Assembly (NCBI GenBank): GCA_035489015.1
Contig: DATHKR010000257.1
Span: 34,151 to 98,150, forward strand
Direction: 5' to 3'
Origin: DATFRY01 sp035489015
Lineage (GTDB): Bacteria > Myxococcota_A > Polyangia > Haliangiales > Haliangiaceae
DNA: 64,000 nucleotides
Made by a program: the position numbers and the translations under genes. The notes beneath the pieces are model-generated. The model did no database searches. It worked only from the letters and a program-made list of their open reading frames with translations, and had not been told where the DNA came from. Below are positions 27,585-36,847 of this stretch, one piece after another. Numbering within the stretch: position 1 is the first letter of the stretch; each line of letters opens with the position of its first letter.

Positions 27585-30500
27585 ACGCAAAATCAGGACC
27601 GGACGGCGGAGCCGACGGCGCCGGGTCGTCCTCGGCGGACAGCGCGAGGCAGCCCGACGTGTGGCTGTCCCTGAACCAGACCGCGAGCATGTCGCCCGAC
27701 GAGCGCGCTCGTCGCGGCCTCACCCCGCCGTCGGCGCAGACCGGCGAGCCGGCCACCGACGGCGACCCGCCGTTCGGCGCCCGCCCGCGCGCCACCGGTG
27801 AGTCGACCGCGCTGCCGCTGGAGGACAGCAGCCGCTACGAGCTCGAGGGCGTGCACGCGCGCGGCGGGCTGGGCCGGGTGGTCCGCGCCCATGATCGCCT
27901 CCTCGACCGGACCGTCGCGATCAAGGAGCTGCTCCAGCGCACCCCGGCGGCCCAGGCGCGCTTCATGCGCGAGGCGCTCATCACCGCGCGCCTGCAGCAC
28001 CCGGGCATCGTCCCGGTGCACGAGGCCGGCCGCTGGCCGTCGGGCGACCCGTACTACTCGATGAAGCTGGTCTCCGGCCGCACGCTGAAGGAGCTGATCC
28101 AGGCCCGGCGCGGCCTGGACGAGCGGCTCGCGCTCCTGCCGCACGTGCTCGCCGTGGCCGAGGCGATCGCCTACGCCCACAGCCAGGACGTCATCCACCG
28201 CGACATCAAGCCGGCCAACGTCATCGTCGGCGATTTCGGCGAGACGGTGGTGGTGGACTGGGGGCTGGCCAAGGACCTGTCCGGACGGGTGTCGGAGGGC
28301 TCCGCCGACTCGTCGGACGATCGCGCGATCGGCGCCGAGCCCGACCCGCTCGATCAGGCCACCGCCACCGGTCACATCATGGGGACGCCGGCGTACATGG
28401 CGCCGGAGCAGGCCCGCGGCGACGCCAGCGACGAGCGCGCCGACGTCTACTCGCTGGGCGCGATCCTTTACGAGCTGCTGGCGGGCGCGCCGCCCCACAC
28501 CGGCGACTCGGCCGATCAGGTACTGCTCAGCGCGCTGACCGCGACGCCGGTGCCGATCGAGGAGCGCCAGCCGGGCGCGCCGCCCGACCTGGTCGCCATC
28601 GTGCACAAGGCGATGGCGCTGCGCCCGGTCGATCGCTATCCGTCGGCGACCCCGCTGGCCGACGACATCCGCCGCTTCCAGACCGGCCAGCTGGTCAGCG
28701 CGCGCCGCTACTCGACCCGCAGCCTGGTGCGCCGCTGGATCGCGCGCCGTCGCGCGGTGGTCGCGGTGGTCGCTGCGGCCGCGGTGGTGCTGGCCGCCAC
28801 CGGTGCGATCGGCTTCCAGCGAGTGGTGGCCCAGCGCAACCTGGCCGAGGCGCGCCGGGCCGAGGCCCAGCAGTCGAGCCAGCGCGCCATCGAGAAGAGC
28901 AACGACATGATCTTCCTCCAGGCGCAGAGCTGGCTGTCGCGCGATCCGACGTCGGCGCTGGCCTGGCTCAAGCGCTACCCGCAGGACGGCCCGCGCGCCG
29001 ACCGGCTCGGCGCGATGGTCGACGAGGCGCTCGAGCTGGGCGTGGCCCGCCACGTCCTCCGCCTGCCGACCTGGGTCCTGGGGCTCGGCTTCACCGGCGA
29101 CGGGCGCGGGATGGTCGGCGTCCTCAAGAGCGGCGAGGTCATCCGCTGGGACGTCGCGACCGGCGCCGTGCGCGAGATAGGCCACCACGGCGAGACGGTC
29201 CGGGTCGCCGAGGTCTCGCCCGACGGCCGCACCGTCGCGGTCGGCGGGGCCGGCGGGGCCGTCGAGCTGTTCTCGGTCGACGGCGCCGGGCCGACCCGAC
29301 GGCTGCGCGGTCACGCCGACGGGATCGTCTGGCTGGGCTTCTCCGCCGACGGGCGGCGCCTGCTCACCGGCTCGATGGATCGCGCCATCCGGGTGTGGAA
29401 CCTCGACCGCGACGGCGAGCCGCTGCTCGCGATCGACCGCGAGCCGGTCACCGCCCTCCAGCTGTCCCCCGACGGGGAGAGCGTCTTCGTCGGCCTCCGA
29501 TCGGGCGAGGTCGCCCGCATCAGCGTGGCGACCCGCTCTCGCCACAAGCTGGCCACGCTGGCCCACCCGGTCTACGGCCTGGCCCCGTCGCCGGACGGGC
29601 GCTACCTGGCCGCCCAGCAGGCGTCGGGCGCGATCGCGCTCATCGACGCGGTGGACGGCGGCTCGCGCGCGCTCGACCTGCAGGGCGGCAAGGGCACCTG
29701 GGGCTTCTCGCCGTCGGGCCGCTACCTGTCCGCGGCCAGCCCGGACGGGACGATCCGCCTGCACGAGATGGCCAGCGGCAACGAGATCGTGCTGCGCGGC
29801 CACGAGGACGGGGTCTACCAGATGGTCTTCTCGGCCGACGAGTTCACGCTGCTGTCGGCCAGCGACGACGCCAGCGCGCGGGTCTGGGACCTCCGCACCG
29901 GCGGGGTGCGGGTGCTGCGCGGCCACGAGGACGACGTCACCCACGCGGCGCTCAGCCCGGACGGCACCATGGCGGCGACCGGAGGCATCGACTCGAGCAT
30001 CCGGGTGTGGCAGGTCGGTGGCCGCGAGGAGATCTCGCAGGTGGCGAACGGGCGCATCGGTCGCAACGTGCCCGAGCGGGTGTCGATCCTGGCCAGGGAC
30101 GCCAGCATGGTCATCTCCTGGCCGGCCGAGGACCGGGTGCAGATCTGGAACCTCACCTCCGACCAGCATCGCGAAGAGACCTTCGCGCTGGTCGACCGCC
30201 AGGACCCGCGCTTCCGCCACGTGTGCGCCCCGATCATCGACCGGGCGGCGCGTCTGTTCGCCGCGCCGCAGCCGGGCGGGGTGCTCGCGCTGTGGGACCT
30301 GCGATCGGGCGTGCGGCGCGAGCTGCGCGGACAGGGCGCCGAGCTCAACGCGATCACCCTCTCGCGCGACGCGCGCACCCTGGTCACCGCCGACGCCGAG
30401 GGGCTGGTCCAGGTCTGGAACGTGGCCGACGGCGCCGGCCGCGAGCCGCGCGTCCTCCTGCGCGACCAGCGCAAGGCGCGCGGCGCCGCGCTGTCGCAGA

Positions 30501-31279
30501 AGGGCGATCGGTTGGCCCTGGCGGTGGAGGGACGGCTGCAGCTGTTCGACATGACCAGCGGCGCGCTGATCCGCTCGGCCGATCTCGAGAGCGCGCGCGG
30601 GCCGAGCGATCAGCCGCGCCAGCTCGAGTTCTCGCCCGACGGCCGCTACGTGGCGTCGCGCAGCAAGGCGGCCAGCTCGCTGGTGCTGTGGAACCTGGAC
30701 ACCGGCGCGACCCGGCGGCTGGACGTCGGCGGCCACGAGGTGATGTCGCTGGCCTTCTCGCCCGACAGCGCGCGGCTGGCCCTGGCGGTCTCCGACAGGA
30801 CCGTGCGCGTGGTCGAGACCGCGACCGGCCAGTCGCTGCTGCTGCAGGGCCACCGCGACATGGTCTGGACGGTGGCCTGGTCGCCCGATGGCAAGACGCT
30901 GGCCTCGGCCTCCTACGACCGCACGGTGCGGCTGTGGGATCCGACCACCCGGCGCGTGCGCGTCCTCCGCGGCCACAGCGCCAGCGTGGAGGCGGTCGCG
31001 TTCACCCCGGACGGCAAGACCCTGGTCTCGGCCAGCAGCGACGGGACCGTGCGGCGCTGGCACCTCGACCGCCTGCCCGAGGATCGGGCCGAGGTGGTGA
31101 CCCAGCGCCTGGCCGCGGCCACCACGGCGATCATCGGCGCGGGGGGCGGGGCGGCGACGCTGACGACGCCGGCGTCTCCACCTCGGCCTGCGGAGCGCGC
31201 GTCGCGGGGGGGCGGGAGCCCGGGTTCGATGCCGGGCGCCGGGCATCCGCCGGCGGCGGGATGGGCGCCGGCCCGCTGA
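27581..31279 (+). CDS. Ser/Thr protein kinase with double WD40 propeller
   Basis: A 1232-residue protein. The kinase domain (about 85-365) has GGLGRVVRA, VAIKEL, HRDIKPAN, DWGLAKD (DWG for DFG) and GTPAYMAPEQA. One membrane helix (about 395-415) follows. The rest is about 14 to 16 WD40-type blades (GHADGIVWLGFSADGRRLLTG, GHEDGVYQMVFSADE, GHRDMVWTVAWSPDGKTLAS), enough for two seven-bladed propellers, probably extracytoplasmic. The start is GTG 27581, with ATG 27566 as an alternative. The last 149 bp overlap the 3' end of the opposite-strand lipoprotein gene. Confidence 0.92.
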   Translation: MNAKSGPDGGADGAGSSSADSARQPDVWLSLNQTASMSPDERARRGLTPPSAQTGEPATDGDPPFGARPRATGESTALPLEDSSRYELEGVHARGGLGRVVRAHDRLLDRTVAIKELLQRTPAAQARFMREALITARLQHPGIVPVHEAGRWPSGDPYYSMKLVSGRTLKELIQARRGLDERLALLPHVLAVAEAIAYAHSQDVIHRDIKPANVIVGDFGETVVVDWGLAKDLSGRVSEGSADSSDDRAIGAEPDPLDQATATGHIMGTPAYMAPEQARGDASDERADVYSLGAILYELLAGAPPHTGDSADQVLLSALTATPVPIEERQPGAPPDLVAIVHKAMALRPVDRYPSATPLADDIRRFQTGQLVSARRYSTRSLVRRWIARRRAVVAVVAAAAVVLAATGAIGFQRVVAQRNLAEARRAEAQQSSQRAIEKSNDMIFLQAQSWLSRDPTSALAWLKRYPQDGPRADRLGAMVDEALELGVARHVLRLPTWVLGLGFTGDGRGMVGVLKSGEVIRWDVATGAVREIGHHGETVRVAEVSPDGRTVAVGGAGGAVELFSVDGAGPTRRLRGHADGIVWLGFSADGRRLLTGSMDRAIRVWNLDRDGEPLLAIDREPVTALQLSPDGESVFVGLRSGEVARISVATRSRHKLATLAHPVYGLAPSPDGRYLAAQQASGAIALIDAVDGGSRALDLQGGKGTWGFSPSGRYLSAASPDGTIRLHEMASGNEIVLRGHEDGVYQMVFSADEFTLLSASDDASARVWDLRTGGVRVLRGHEDDVTHAALSPDGTMAATGGIDSSIRVWQVGGREEISQVANGRIGRNVPERVSILARDASMVISWPAEDRVQIWNLTSDQHREETFALVDRQDPRFRHVCAPIIDRAARLFAAPQPGGVLALWDLRSGVRRELRGQGAELNAITLSRDARTLVTADAEGLVQVWNVADGAGREPRVLLRDQRKARGAALSQKGDRLALAVEGRLQLFDMTSGALIRSADLESARGPSDQPRQLEFSPDGRYVASRSKAASSLVLWNLDTGATRRLDVGGHEVMSLAFSPDSARLALAVSDRTVRVVETATGQSLLLQGHRDMVWTVAWSPDGKTLASASYDRTVRLWDPTTRRVRVLRGHSASVEAVAFTPDGKTLVSASSDGTVRRWHLDRLPEDRAEVVTQRLAAATTAIIGAGGGAATLTTPASPPRPAERASRGGGSPGSMPGAGHPPAAGWAPAR

Positions 31280-32240
31280 GCCTCGCGCGGACCAGGAGGT
31301 TGGGCCCGCTCACCACCGCCCAGTCGTTGTCGACCACCAGCGCGATCGACCGGTCGCCGTCCCACACCAGCCCCTCGAAGTTCTCCTCGCGCACGAGCAG
31401 CGGGGCCAGGTCGGCGACCAGGATGGGCGTCACCACCCGCGGCGGCCCCGGCGCGGCGCGGGTGGCGGGCAGCTCGAACCGGATGAGCCGCGCCACCTCG
31501 AAGTGGCGCTCGACCGCCAGCACATCGATGCGGTCGTCGCGCACGCGGCAGGACAGGGCCGAGAGCTTGCCGGTCGAGCTGGTCAGCCGGACCAGCGACG
31601 GCGTCCACCGCCCGCTGCCGAGATCGTAGATCGCGATCGGCGCCAGCCGGCGATCGCCGCCGCCGATCACGCTCTCGACCGCGGCGACCAGCGAGTCGCC
31701 GGCCCGGCACAGCCCCTCGATGCCCTGGTTGCCGCGCGGCTTGAGCGGCCACAGGCGGTAGTCGAGCGCGACCTTGCGCTCCACCACCACGCGCCGGCCG
31801 ACCACGCGGGCGAACAGCAGCAGGTCGGAGAGGCGGTCCGGGTCGTCGGACTCGGTGGCCAGGGCGAGGCGGTCGCCGGCGATCCACGCCACGCCCTCCA
31901 CGTCGAGCCCGTCCGGCGCGCCGACCAGCGGGATCACCGCCGCATCGCTGCCGTCGGGCCTCATGCGGACCAGCGCGCGGTACTTCTCGGCGATCGCCCA
32001 CAGGCGGCCGCTGTCGTCGGTGGTGAGATCCGAGAGACCGGTCACGCCGGGCGCAGGGATGACCGTGCGGGCCGGGTCGATGAGCCGAGGCAGCGGCTGC
32101 GCGATGGCGGGCGGCGTCGGTGGCTCGGTCCTGTGCTCGGTCGCCGCGCCCGGGCATCCGGCGAGCGCGATCACCAGCGCTGCGGTCCAGGCCGGCCGAG
32201 CGTGCAACCGCCGCAGGATCCCCACGGCTTCTGCTACCAC
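31131..32240 (-). CDS. Lipoprotein of the esterase-like/phytase-like type
   Basis: A 369-residue lipoprotein with lipobox LAGC. The body shows propeller-like motifs (VTGLSDLTTDDSGRLWAIAEK, DVEGVAWIAGDRLALATE, GNQGIEGLCRAGDSLVAAVE, EENFEGLVWDGDRSIALVVDND). This D/E-G-hydrophobic pattern is typical of the esterase-like domain of phytase (PF13449) and SdiA-regulated/DUF3616-type proteins. The substrate is unknown. Its Pro-rich C-terminus is encoded opposite the kinase C-terminus (31131-31279), so both tails are probably flexible and dispensable. Confidence 0.75.
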   Translation of the reverse strand: MVAEAVGILRRLHARPAWTAALVIALAGCPGAATEHRTEPPTPPAIAQPLPRLIDPARTVIPAPGVTGLSDLTTDDSGRLWAIAEKYRALVRMRPDGSDAAVIPLVGAPDGLDVEGVAWIAGDRLALATESDDPDRLSDLLLFARVVGRRVVVERKVALDYRLWPLKPRGNQGIEGLCRAGDSLVAAVESVIGGGDRRLAPIAIYDLGSGRWTPSLVRLTSSTGKLSALSCRVRDDRIDVLAVERHFEVARLIRFELPATRAAPGPPRVVTPILVADLAPLLVREENFEGLVWDGDRSIALVVDNDWAVVSGPNLLVRARLSGPAPIPPPADARRPASNPGSRPPATRAPQAEVETPASSASPPRPPRR

Positions 32241-32309
32241 GATTTTCTCCGGCTGCGAGCCCGAGCCGACCTACAATGGTCGCCCCGACCCATCGGTCGC
32301 GTCGCTCGC

Positions 32310-33617
32310 ATGGTACGCCGTCACGTCCCCGCGCTCCTCGCCGCCGCCGCCGCGATGGCGCTGCTTGCCGGCCGCGTCACCCTGGCCTGGTCGGCCCCTG
32401 CACCGCCGATCGTGGGCGGCAAGCGCGCCAGGCTCTGTGACTGGCCGTCGGTGGTCCTGCTCGAGCACGATGGGCTCCTCTGCACCGGCACGCTGGTCAG
32501 CTCGCGCATCGTGCTCTACGCGGCCCACTGCGGTATCGACTTCACCCAGGTCACCCTGGGTGAGGCCCTCGGTGTCGGGCGCTACGCCCCGATCAAGCGG
32601 TGCGAGCAGTACTCGCCCGGCGAGCGGGTCAACCCGACCGACTTCGCCTACTGCGAGCTGGCCCGGCCGATCAACGGCGTCCCGGTCGCTCCGGTCCTGT
32701 ACGGCTGCGAGGCGGACGAGCTGACCGCCGGCCGCGATGTGACCATCGTCGGCTTCGGCGAGGACGACGATTCGCTGAGCGGGCAGAAGCGCTACGCGGA
32801 CACCATCTATCAAGGTGTCGAGGACCGCGGCGTCGAGGCCGGCATGCTCATGGTTGGCGGCGAGGGCATCGGCGCGTCCTTCGGCGACTCGGGCGGCCCG
32901 GCGTTCGTCCAGCTCGACGACGGCTCGTGGCGCGCGATCGGCATCGTATCGGGAGGCCCCGAGCCGGGCATGCCGGTCTACTACGTGGACATGCGTACGA
33001 CCGTCGAGTGGGTCGAGCGCACGTCCGGGTACGACATCACCCCGTGCCACGCGGTCGACGGCACCTGGGAGCCGGGCTTCGAGTGCGGCGGGTTCGCCAG
33101 TCAGCCGCTGGCCGGCGGCACCTGGGACGCGCAGTGCAGCGAGGAGGATCCGCTGAGCGGGCGTTCGGCCACCTGCGGCGAGCCGCACGAGGCCGACCCG
33201 GACCGACCCGAGGTCGTCATCGCCTCGCCCGAGGCCGACACGATCATCGACGACCCGCCGGCCGAGGTCACCATCGAGATCGAGGCGAGCGACGCCACCA
33301 GCGACATCCGCCGGGTGTGGCTGCAGGTGGACGGGGAGCTGCGCGACGAGGACGTCACCGCGCCGTTCGGCTTCACCGCCAGCCTGGGCAAGGGGACCTA
33401 CACCCTGGTCGCCCTGGCCGAGGACTCCGGCGGCAACACCGGCGCCTCGGAGGAGCAGGAGCTCTACGTCGGCGAGGAGCCGGGCGGCGGCTGCCTGGGC
33501 TGTCGCGCCGGCGCCGGCCGTGGCGGCCGCGGAGAGGTCGGGGACCTGCTCCTGGCCGCGCTGGCCGGCGCGCTGTGGCTCGCTACATGCAGAGCAGGTT
33601 CACGCCCCAGGAGTTGA
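32310..33617 (+). CDS. Secreted trypsin-like serine protease with MYXO-CTERM-like tail
   Basis: A 435-residue protease. The signal peptide (residues 1-28) is followed by IVGGK, the trypsin-type mature N-terminus. Catalytic residues are His in LYAAHC, Asp in NPTDFAYC and Ser in FGDSGGP. After residue 240 comes a Cys-rich spacer, then an immunoglobulin-like domain (EVVIASPEADTIIDDP). The tail GGCLGC, hydrophobic DLLLAALAGALWLA and Arg-rich end matches the MYXO-CTERM sorting pattern. A TACAAT -10-like element lies at 32272-32277. The 3' end overlaps the next gene by 35 bp. Confidence 0.88.
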   Translation: MVRRHVPALLAAAAAMALLAGRVTLAWSAPAPPIVGGKRARLCDWPSVVLLEHDGLLCTGTLVSSRIVLYAAHCGIDFTQVTLGEALGVGRYAPIKRCEQYSPGERVNPTDFAYCELARPINGVPVAPVLYGCEADELTAGRDVTIVGFGEDDDSLSGQKRYADTIYQGVEDRGVEAGMLMVGGEGIGASFGDSGGPAFVQLDDGSWRAIGIVSGGPEPGMPVYYVDMRTTVEWVERTSGYDITPCHAVDGTWEPGFECGGFASQPLAGGTWDAQCSEEDPLSGRSATCGEPHEADPDRPEVVIASPEADTIIDDPPAEVTIEIEASDATSDIRRVWLQVDGELRDEDVTAPFGFTASLGKGTYTLVALAEDSGGNTGASEEQELYVGEEPGGGCLGCRAGAGRGGRGEVGDLLLAALAGALWLATCRAGSRPRS

Positions 33618-36072
33618 GCGTGCCGACGTCGAGGAACGCGGAGTCGGCCGCGTTCAGGGTCCAGCCGCCGACCGCGTCCTCGCCGACGAACGCGTCGAGG
33701 CTCTCGGCCGGCTCCAGGGTGGTCGGGAACTGGCCGATCACGTCGTCGTCCGGGTCGTCGATGGCGGCGTCCTTGAGCAGGACGGTGGTCCCGGACGGGC
33801 TGGTCAGCTGGAGCACGACGTCGCCGCGGAACGTGTGCGCGACGTTCACGTCCACCGTCACCGCGGCGACCGTGCAGGCGTCGGCCAGGGTGATGGTGTC
33901 GTCGATCCCGCCGACGTCGTCGTCCGGGATCGGCACCGCCGGCGCGCTGGTCCCCGAGGTCGGGGTCAGGTCGACCACGTCGGCGTCGAGGTCGAAGCTG
34001 CCGGCCGCCCCTCCCGCCGCGCTCACCCGGAAGGCGATGAAGCGGTCCGCCCCGACCGGGCGGGCGAACGTCTCCGCCGCGCCGCCGCCGCCGCCATCGC
34101 GGACGAACAGCGCGGCCTCGGTGCGGTCGATCTCCTCGACGACCAGGTCGGCGCCGCCATCGTCGGCCACGGTCACCCGCACGTTGTCGCTCGAGCCGCC
34201 GCGCAGGAACACCAGGGTCGGCTCGCCCGCGGCCAGCGGGATGTCGTCGATCGCCACCGGCGATCCGTCGTCCACGATGCCGGCGTCGGTGAACGGCCTG
34301 GCCGAGAACGAGACGTCGAAGGTCTCGTCGCCGTCGACGACGTCGGCGTCGTCCACCGAGACCAGCAACGTCCCCACGGTCCCATCGATGATGCGGCCGA
34401 ACGGCGCCCCGGCCGACGAGATGTCCTGGTCGACCGGGACGACCAGCTCCTCCAGCTCACCCGCGGCGCTGCGGTCGTAGAAGCGGACCCGCGCGTCGGT
34501 GAAGCCGGTCGGCGTCACCACGTACTCCAGCCAGGTGAGATCGGGCAGGGTGATCTCGAAGAAGTCGCGGTTCTGGTCGACCAGGCTGCCCGGCGCCGGC
34601 GCGTCGACCGCGAGCGCGGTCGGGGTGTCGGTGGTGAGGTCGATCGAGACGTCATAGGTCGCGCCGTCCACCCCGGCCAGGTTGCGGACGTTGAAGTAGT
34701 AGTAGCCGGTCGCCTGCACCTGGACCCAGACGTCGACCGACGCGCAGCTGCCGGCGAAGCAGAAGTCGGACAGCGCCTGACCGTCCTCGAAGACGAAGCT
34801 GGTCGTGCTGGGCGGGTAGACCGCCATGTCGTAGGGCGTGCCGCCGCCCGCGAACTGCAGGCGGACCAGGTCGCCGGCGCTGGCCTGGAACCAGACCAGG
34901 TTGAACGGCGCCGCGTCGCTGTGGGTGAGGGTGACCGGCGAGCCGTCGACCGGCAGCGCGGTGGTGGGGACCCGGGTGACCGTGAGCTCGGTGGCGACCG
35001 GGCTGATCGAGAAGTTGGTGATCGGCTCGACCACCAGCTGCACCTCGTCGTCGGCCGACAGGCTGGCCAGGTTCGCCCCCGCCGGCGCGCCGAAGCGGCC
35101 CGTGAACGCGGTCGACCCGCGGTACTCGTCGTTCACCAGCTGGACCAGCGCGGCCGACGCCGACTCGCTGGTGTAGTCGATCGAGCTCGCGATCACCTCG
35201 CCATCCGCCTCCGGGGCGTAGGTCCAGAACTGGACGTCACCGCCCAGCGTGGCGGTCGCCGCGCCGTCGAGCGGGGTCCACATGATCGGCTCGCGGGCGA
35301 CGGTCGCGTAGTAACAGGTGTCGGCGTCGCCCGAAGCGTGGTTGGTCAGGAGCGAGCGGCTGTCGGCCGCCAGGAAGACGTAGGTGCCGGCCACCGGCAG
35401 GAAGACCTGCTGCTGGACGGTGTCACCGGTCAGCTTGATGCCGAACCGGGTCCAGCCGTCGTTCTGCAGCCGATCATCGGTCGACAGCATCTGGAAGCCG
35501 CCCGCCGCGCCGTTCACGCCATCGACCGAGATGCTGAGCAGGGTCGGGCCATCGGCCTCGAACACGAACGCGTCGTTGTCCGCGTCCTGCTCGCCGTCCG
35601 GGGTCAAGCCGCCCTCGGCGTCGACCACATCCCGGTACGGCGTGATGCAGCCGTGCAGGAGCACGCTCTCGCCCTCCGGGCGCAGCGCGAACTGGGCGTA
35701 GCTGTCGTTGGCCAGGAGGCCGTCGTTCGGCTCGGCCGCCTCTTCCACGTCCGGGTCGCGCACCTCGCCCTCGGGCACGCACTCGCCGTCGATGAGGACG
35801 GTGCCCGCGGCGCATCCGGAGATGTCCGGGATGCAGACGCCGGCCTCGGCGTCGAACGTCGTGCCGGTCTCGCAGATGACCGAGCCGTCCGGCACGCACT
35901 CGCCGTCCTGCTCGATCGTGCCCGGGCCGCATTCACCGCCGCCCCCCCGCGGTACGCAGGCGCCATCGACCTCCACCGTGCCGTTGCCGCACCGATCGTC
36001 GGCGTCACACCCGGCGCCTGCGATGGCCACGGCGCAGGACAGGAACCCCACCACGGAAGACAGAAGCTTCAT
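33583..36072 (-). CDS. Large lipoprotein with Cys-rich repeats and a proprotein-convertase P-like domain
   Basis: An 829-residue surface lipoprotein. The lipobox is AGAGC. Residues 25-110 hold repeats of the form CGxGTxxxDGxCVP (four copies), like myxobacterial adhesin repeats. The middle is beta-rich, with YYYFNVRNLAGVDGATYDVSI similar to PPC (bacterial pre-peptidase) domains. The last about 130 residues (HTFRGDVVLQLTSPSGTTVLL to VGTLNSWGVNLLC) form a P/Homo B domain as found at the end of proprotein convertases. No catalytic residues are visible. The upstream ATG 36147 was rejected because it lacks the signal peptide. Confidence 0.85.
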   Translation of the reverse strand: MKLLSSVVGFLSCAVAIAGAGCDADDRCGNGTVEVDGACVPRGGGGECGPGTIEQDGECVPDGSVICETGTTFDAEAGVCIPDISGCAAGTVLIDGECVPEGEVRDPDVEEAAEPNDGLLANDSYAQFALRPEGESVLLHGCITPYRDVVDAEGGLTPDGEQDADNDAFVFEADGPTLLSISVDGVNGAAGGFQMLSTDDRLQNDGWTRFGIKLTGDTVQQQVFLPVAGTYVFLAADSRSLLTNHASGDADTCYYATVAREPIMWTPLDGAATATLGGDVQFWTYAPEADGEVIASSIDYTSESASAALVQLVNDEYRGSTAFTGRFGAPAGANLASLSADDEVQLVVEPITNFSISPVATELTVTRVPTTALPVDGSPVTLTHSDAAPFNLVWFQASAGDLVRLQFAGGGTPYDMAVYPPSTTSFVFEDGQALSDFCFAGSCASVDVWVQVQATGYYYFNVRNLAGVDGATYDVSIDLTTDTPTALAVDAPAPGSLVDQNRDFFEITLPDLTWLEYVVTPTGFTDARVRFYDRSAAGELEELVVPVDQDISSAGAPFGRIIDGTVGTLLVSVDDADVVDGDETFDVSFSARPFTDAGIVDDGSPVAIDDIPLAAGEPTLVFLRGGSSDNVRVTVADDGGADLVVEEIDRTEAALFVRDGGGGGAAETFARPVGADRFIAFRVSAAGGAAGSFDLDADVVDLTPTSGTSAPAVPIPDDDVGGIDDTITLADACTVAAVTVDVNVAHTFRGDVVLQLTSPSGTTVLLKDAAIDDPDDDVIGQFPTTLEPAESLDAFVGEDAVGGWTLNAADSAFLDVGTLNSWGVNLLCM

Positions 36073-36159
36073 ACTGCACGGATATCGCCGCCGCGCGCTG
36101 CCCGTCAACACCTTTGGGGGAGCTGGCAGGCGGCGTGCTATGAACACGCGGGGTCACCC

Positions 36160-36783
36160 TTGGAAAGGCGAACCGTCTCGCACGTCGCGCTGGCCGCGTC
36201 GGGGGCCGCCGTCGCGGTGGCGCTCGCGATCCTCGTGGTCAGGGTGAAGGCCGAAGCCCCGGCGCCGGATCTGCAGCCCGGTGAGCTGGCCCGCGTGGAG
36301 GCGCAGCGAGCCGCTCCGCCGGCCGTGCCTTCGAACCCGCCTTCCCTCGCGTCGCTCCAGCGCTTCCCGCCGCCGCGCCGCGTCGCGTCGCCGGCCGAGG
36401 TCCCCGCCGCCGAGCCGGCGCCGCAGCCGCCGCCGAACGAGCCCCCGCCGACCGCCGAGGTCAGCTCGGCGCCGCTCGGCGCGGCCGCCGAGGTCGGCGC
36501 GGAGGCCGGCCTGGTGCCCGCGCCCGAGGAGGCCGGCCCGCTCCAGGGCGTCATCGGCGAGGCGATCCGCCTGTACGACGGCGGCGAGTACGAGAGCGCC
36601 CGGACCCAGGCGATCCAGGCGCTGGAGCAGGACCCGGCCAACCAGCGCATGCTCCGCATCGTCACCTCGACGTCGTGCATCCTGGGCGACGTCGATCAGG
36701 CGCGCGCGCACTACGAGCGGCTGACGCTCGTCGGCCAGCGGCAGATGGCGCGGCGGTGCAGCCGCTACGGCGTGGAACTCTGA
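36160..36783 (+). CDS. Membrane-anchored TPR-like protein
   Basis: A 207-residue protein with a TTG start. One N-terminal helix (VALAASGAAVAVALAILVV) is followed by a long Pro/Ala-rich linker and a C-terminal pair of TPR-like helices (LYDGGEYESARTQAIQALEQDPANQRMLRIV and DVDQARAHYERLT). The TPR part likely binds a partner in the periplasm. No ATG fits the frame; TTG 36160 is the best available start. It is followed 64 bp later by the DUF6918-like gene. Confidence 0.68.
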   Translation: MERRTVSHVALAASGAAVAVALAILVVRVKAEAPAPDLQPGELARVEAQRAAPPAVPSNPPSLASLQRFPPPRRVASPAEVPAAEPAPQPPPNEPPPTAEVSSAPLGAAAEVGAEAGLVPAPEEAGPLQGVIGEAIRLYDGGEYESARTQAIQALEQDPANQRMLRIVTSTSCILGDVDQARAHYERLTLVGQRQMARRCSRYGVEL

Positions 36784-36847
36784 TAGAGTTTCGAGCGCTG
36801 CGCCGTGCGCAGGAAGCCAGCGGCGCCGGAAGCGAAAGGACGACGCG

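Noticed and set aside
27593..31246. 1217-residue minus-strand open frame opposite the WD40 kinase
   Set aside because: Low-complexity Arg/Ala/Val composition and no motifs; the plus-strand frame has a kinase domain and WD40 repeats.
33520..36159. Long plus-strand extension before the TPR-like protein
   Set aside because: This part is the shadow of the large lipoprotein; the hydrophobic anchor and TPR part only begin after 36160.
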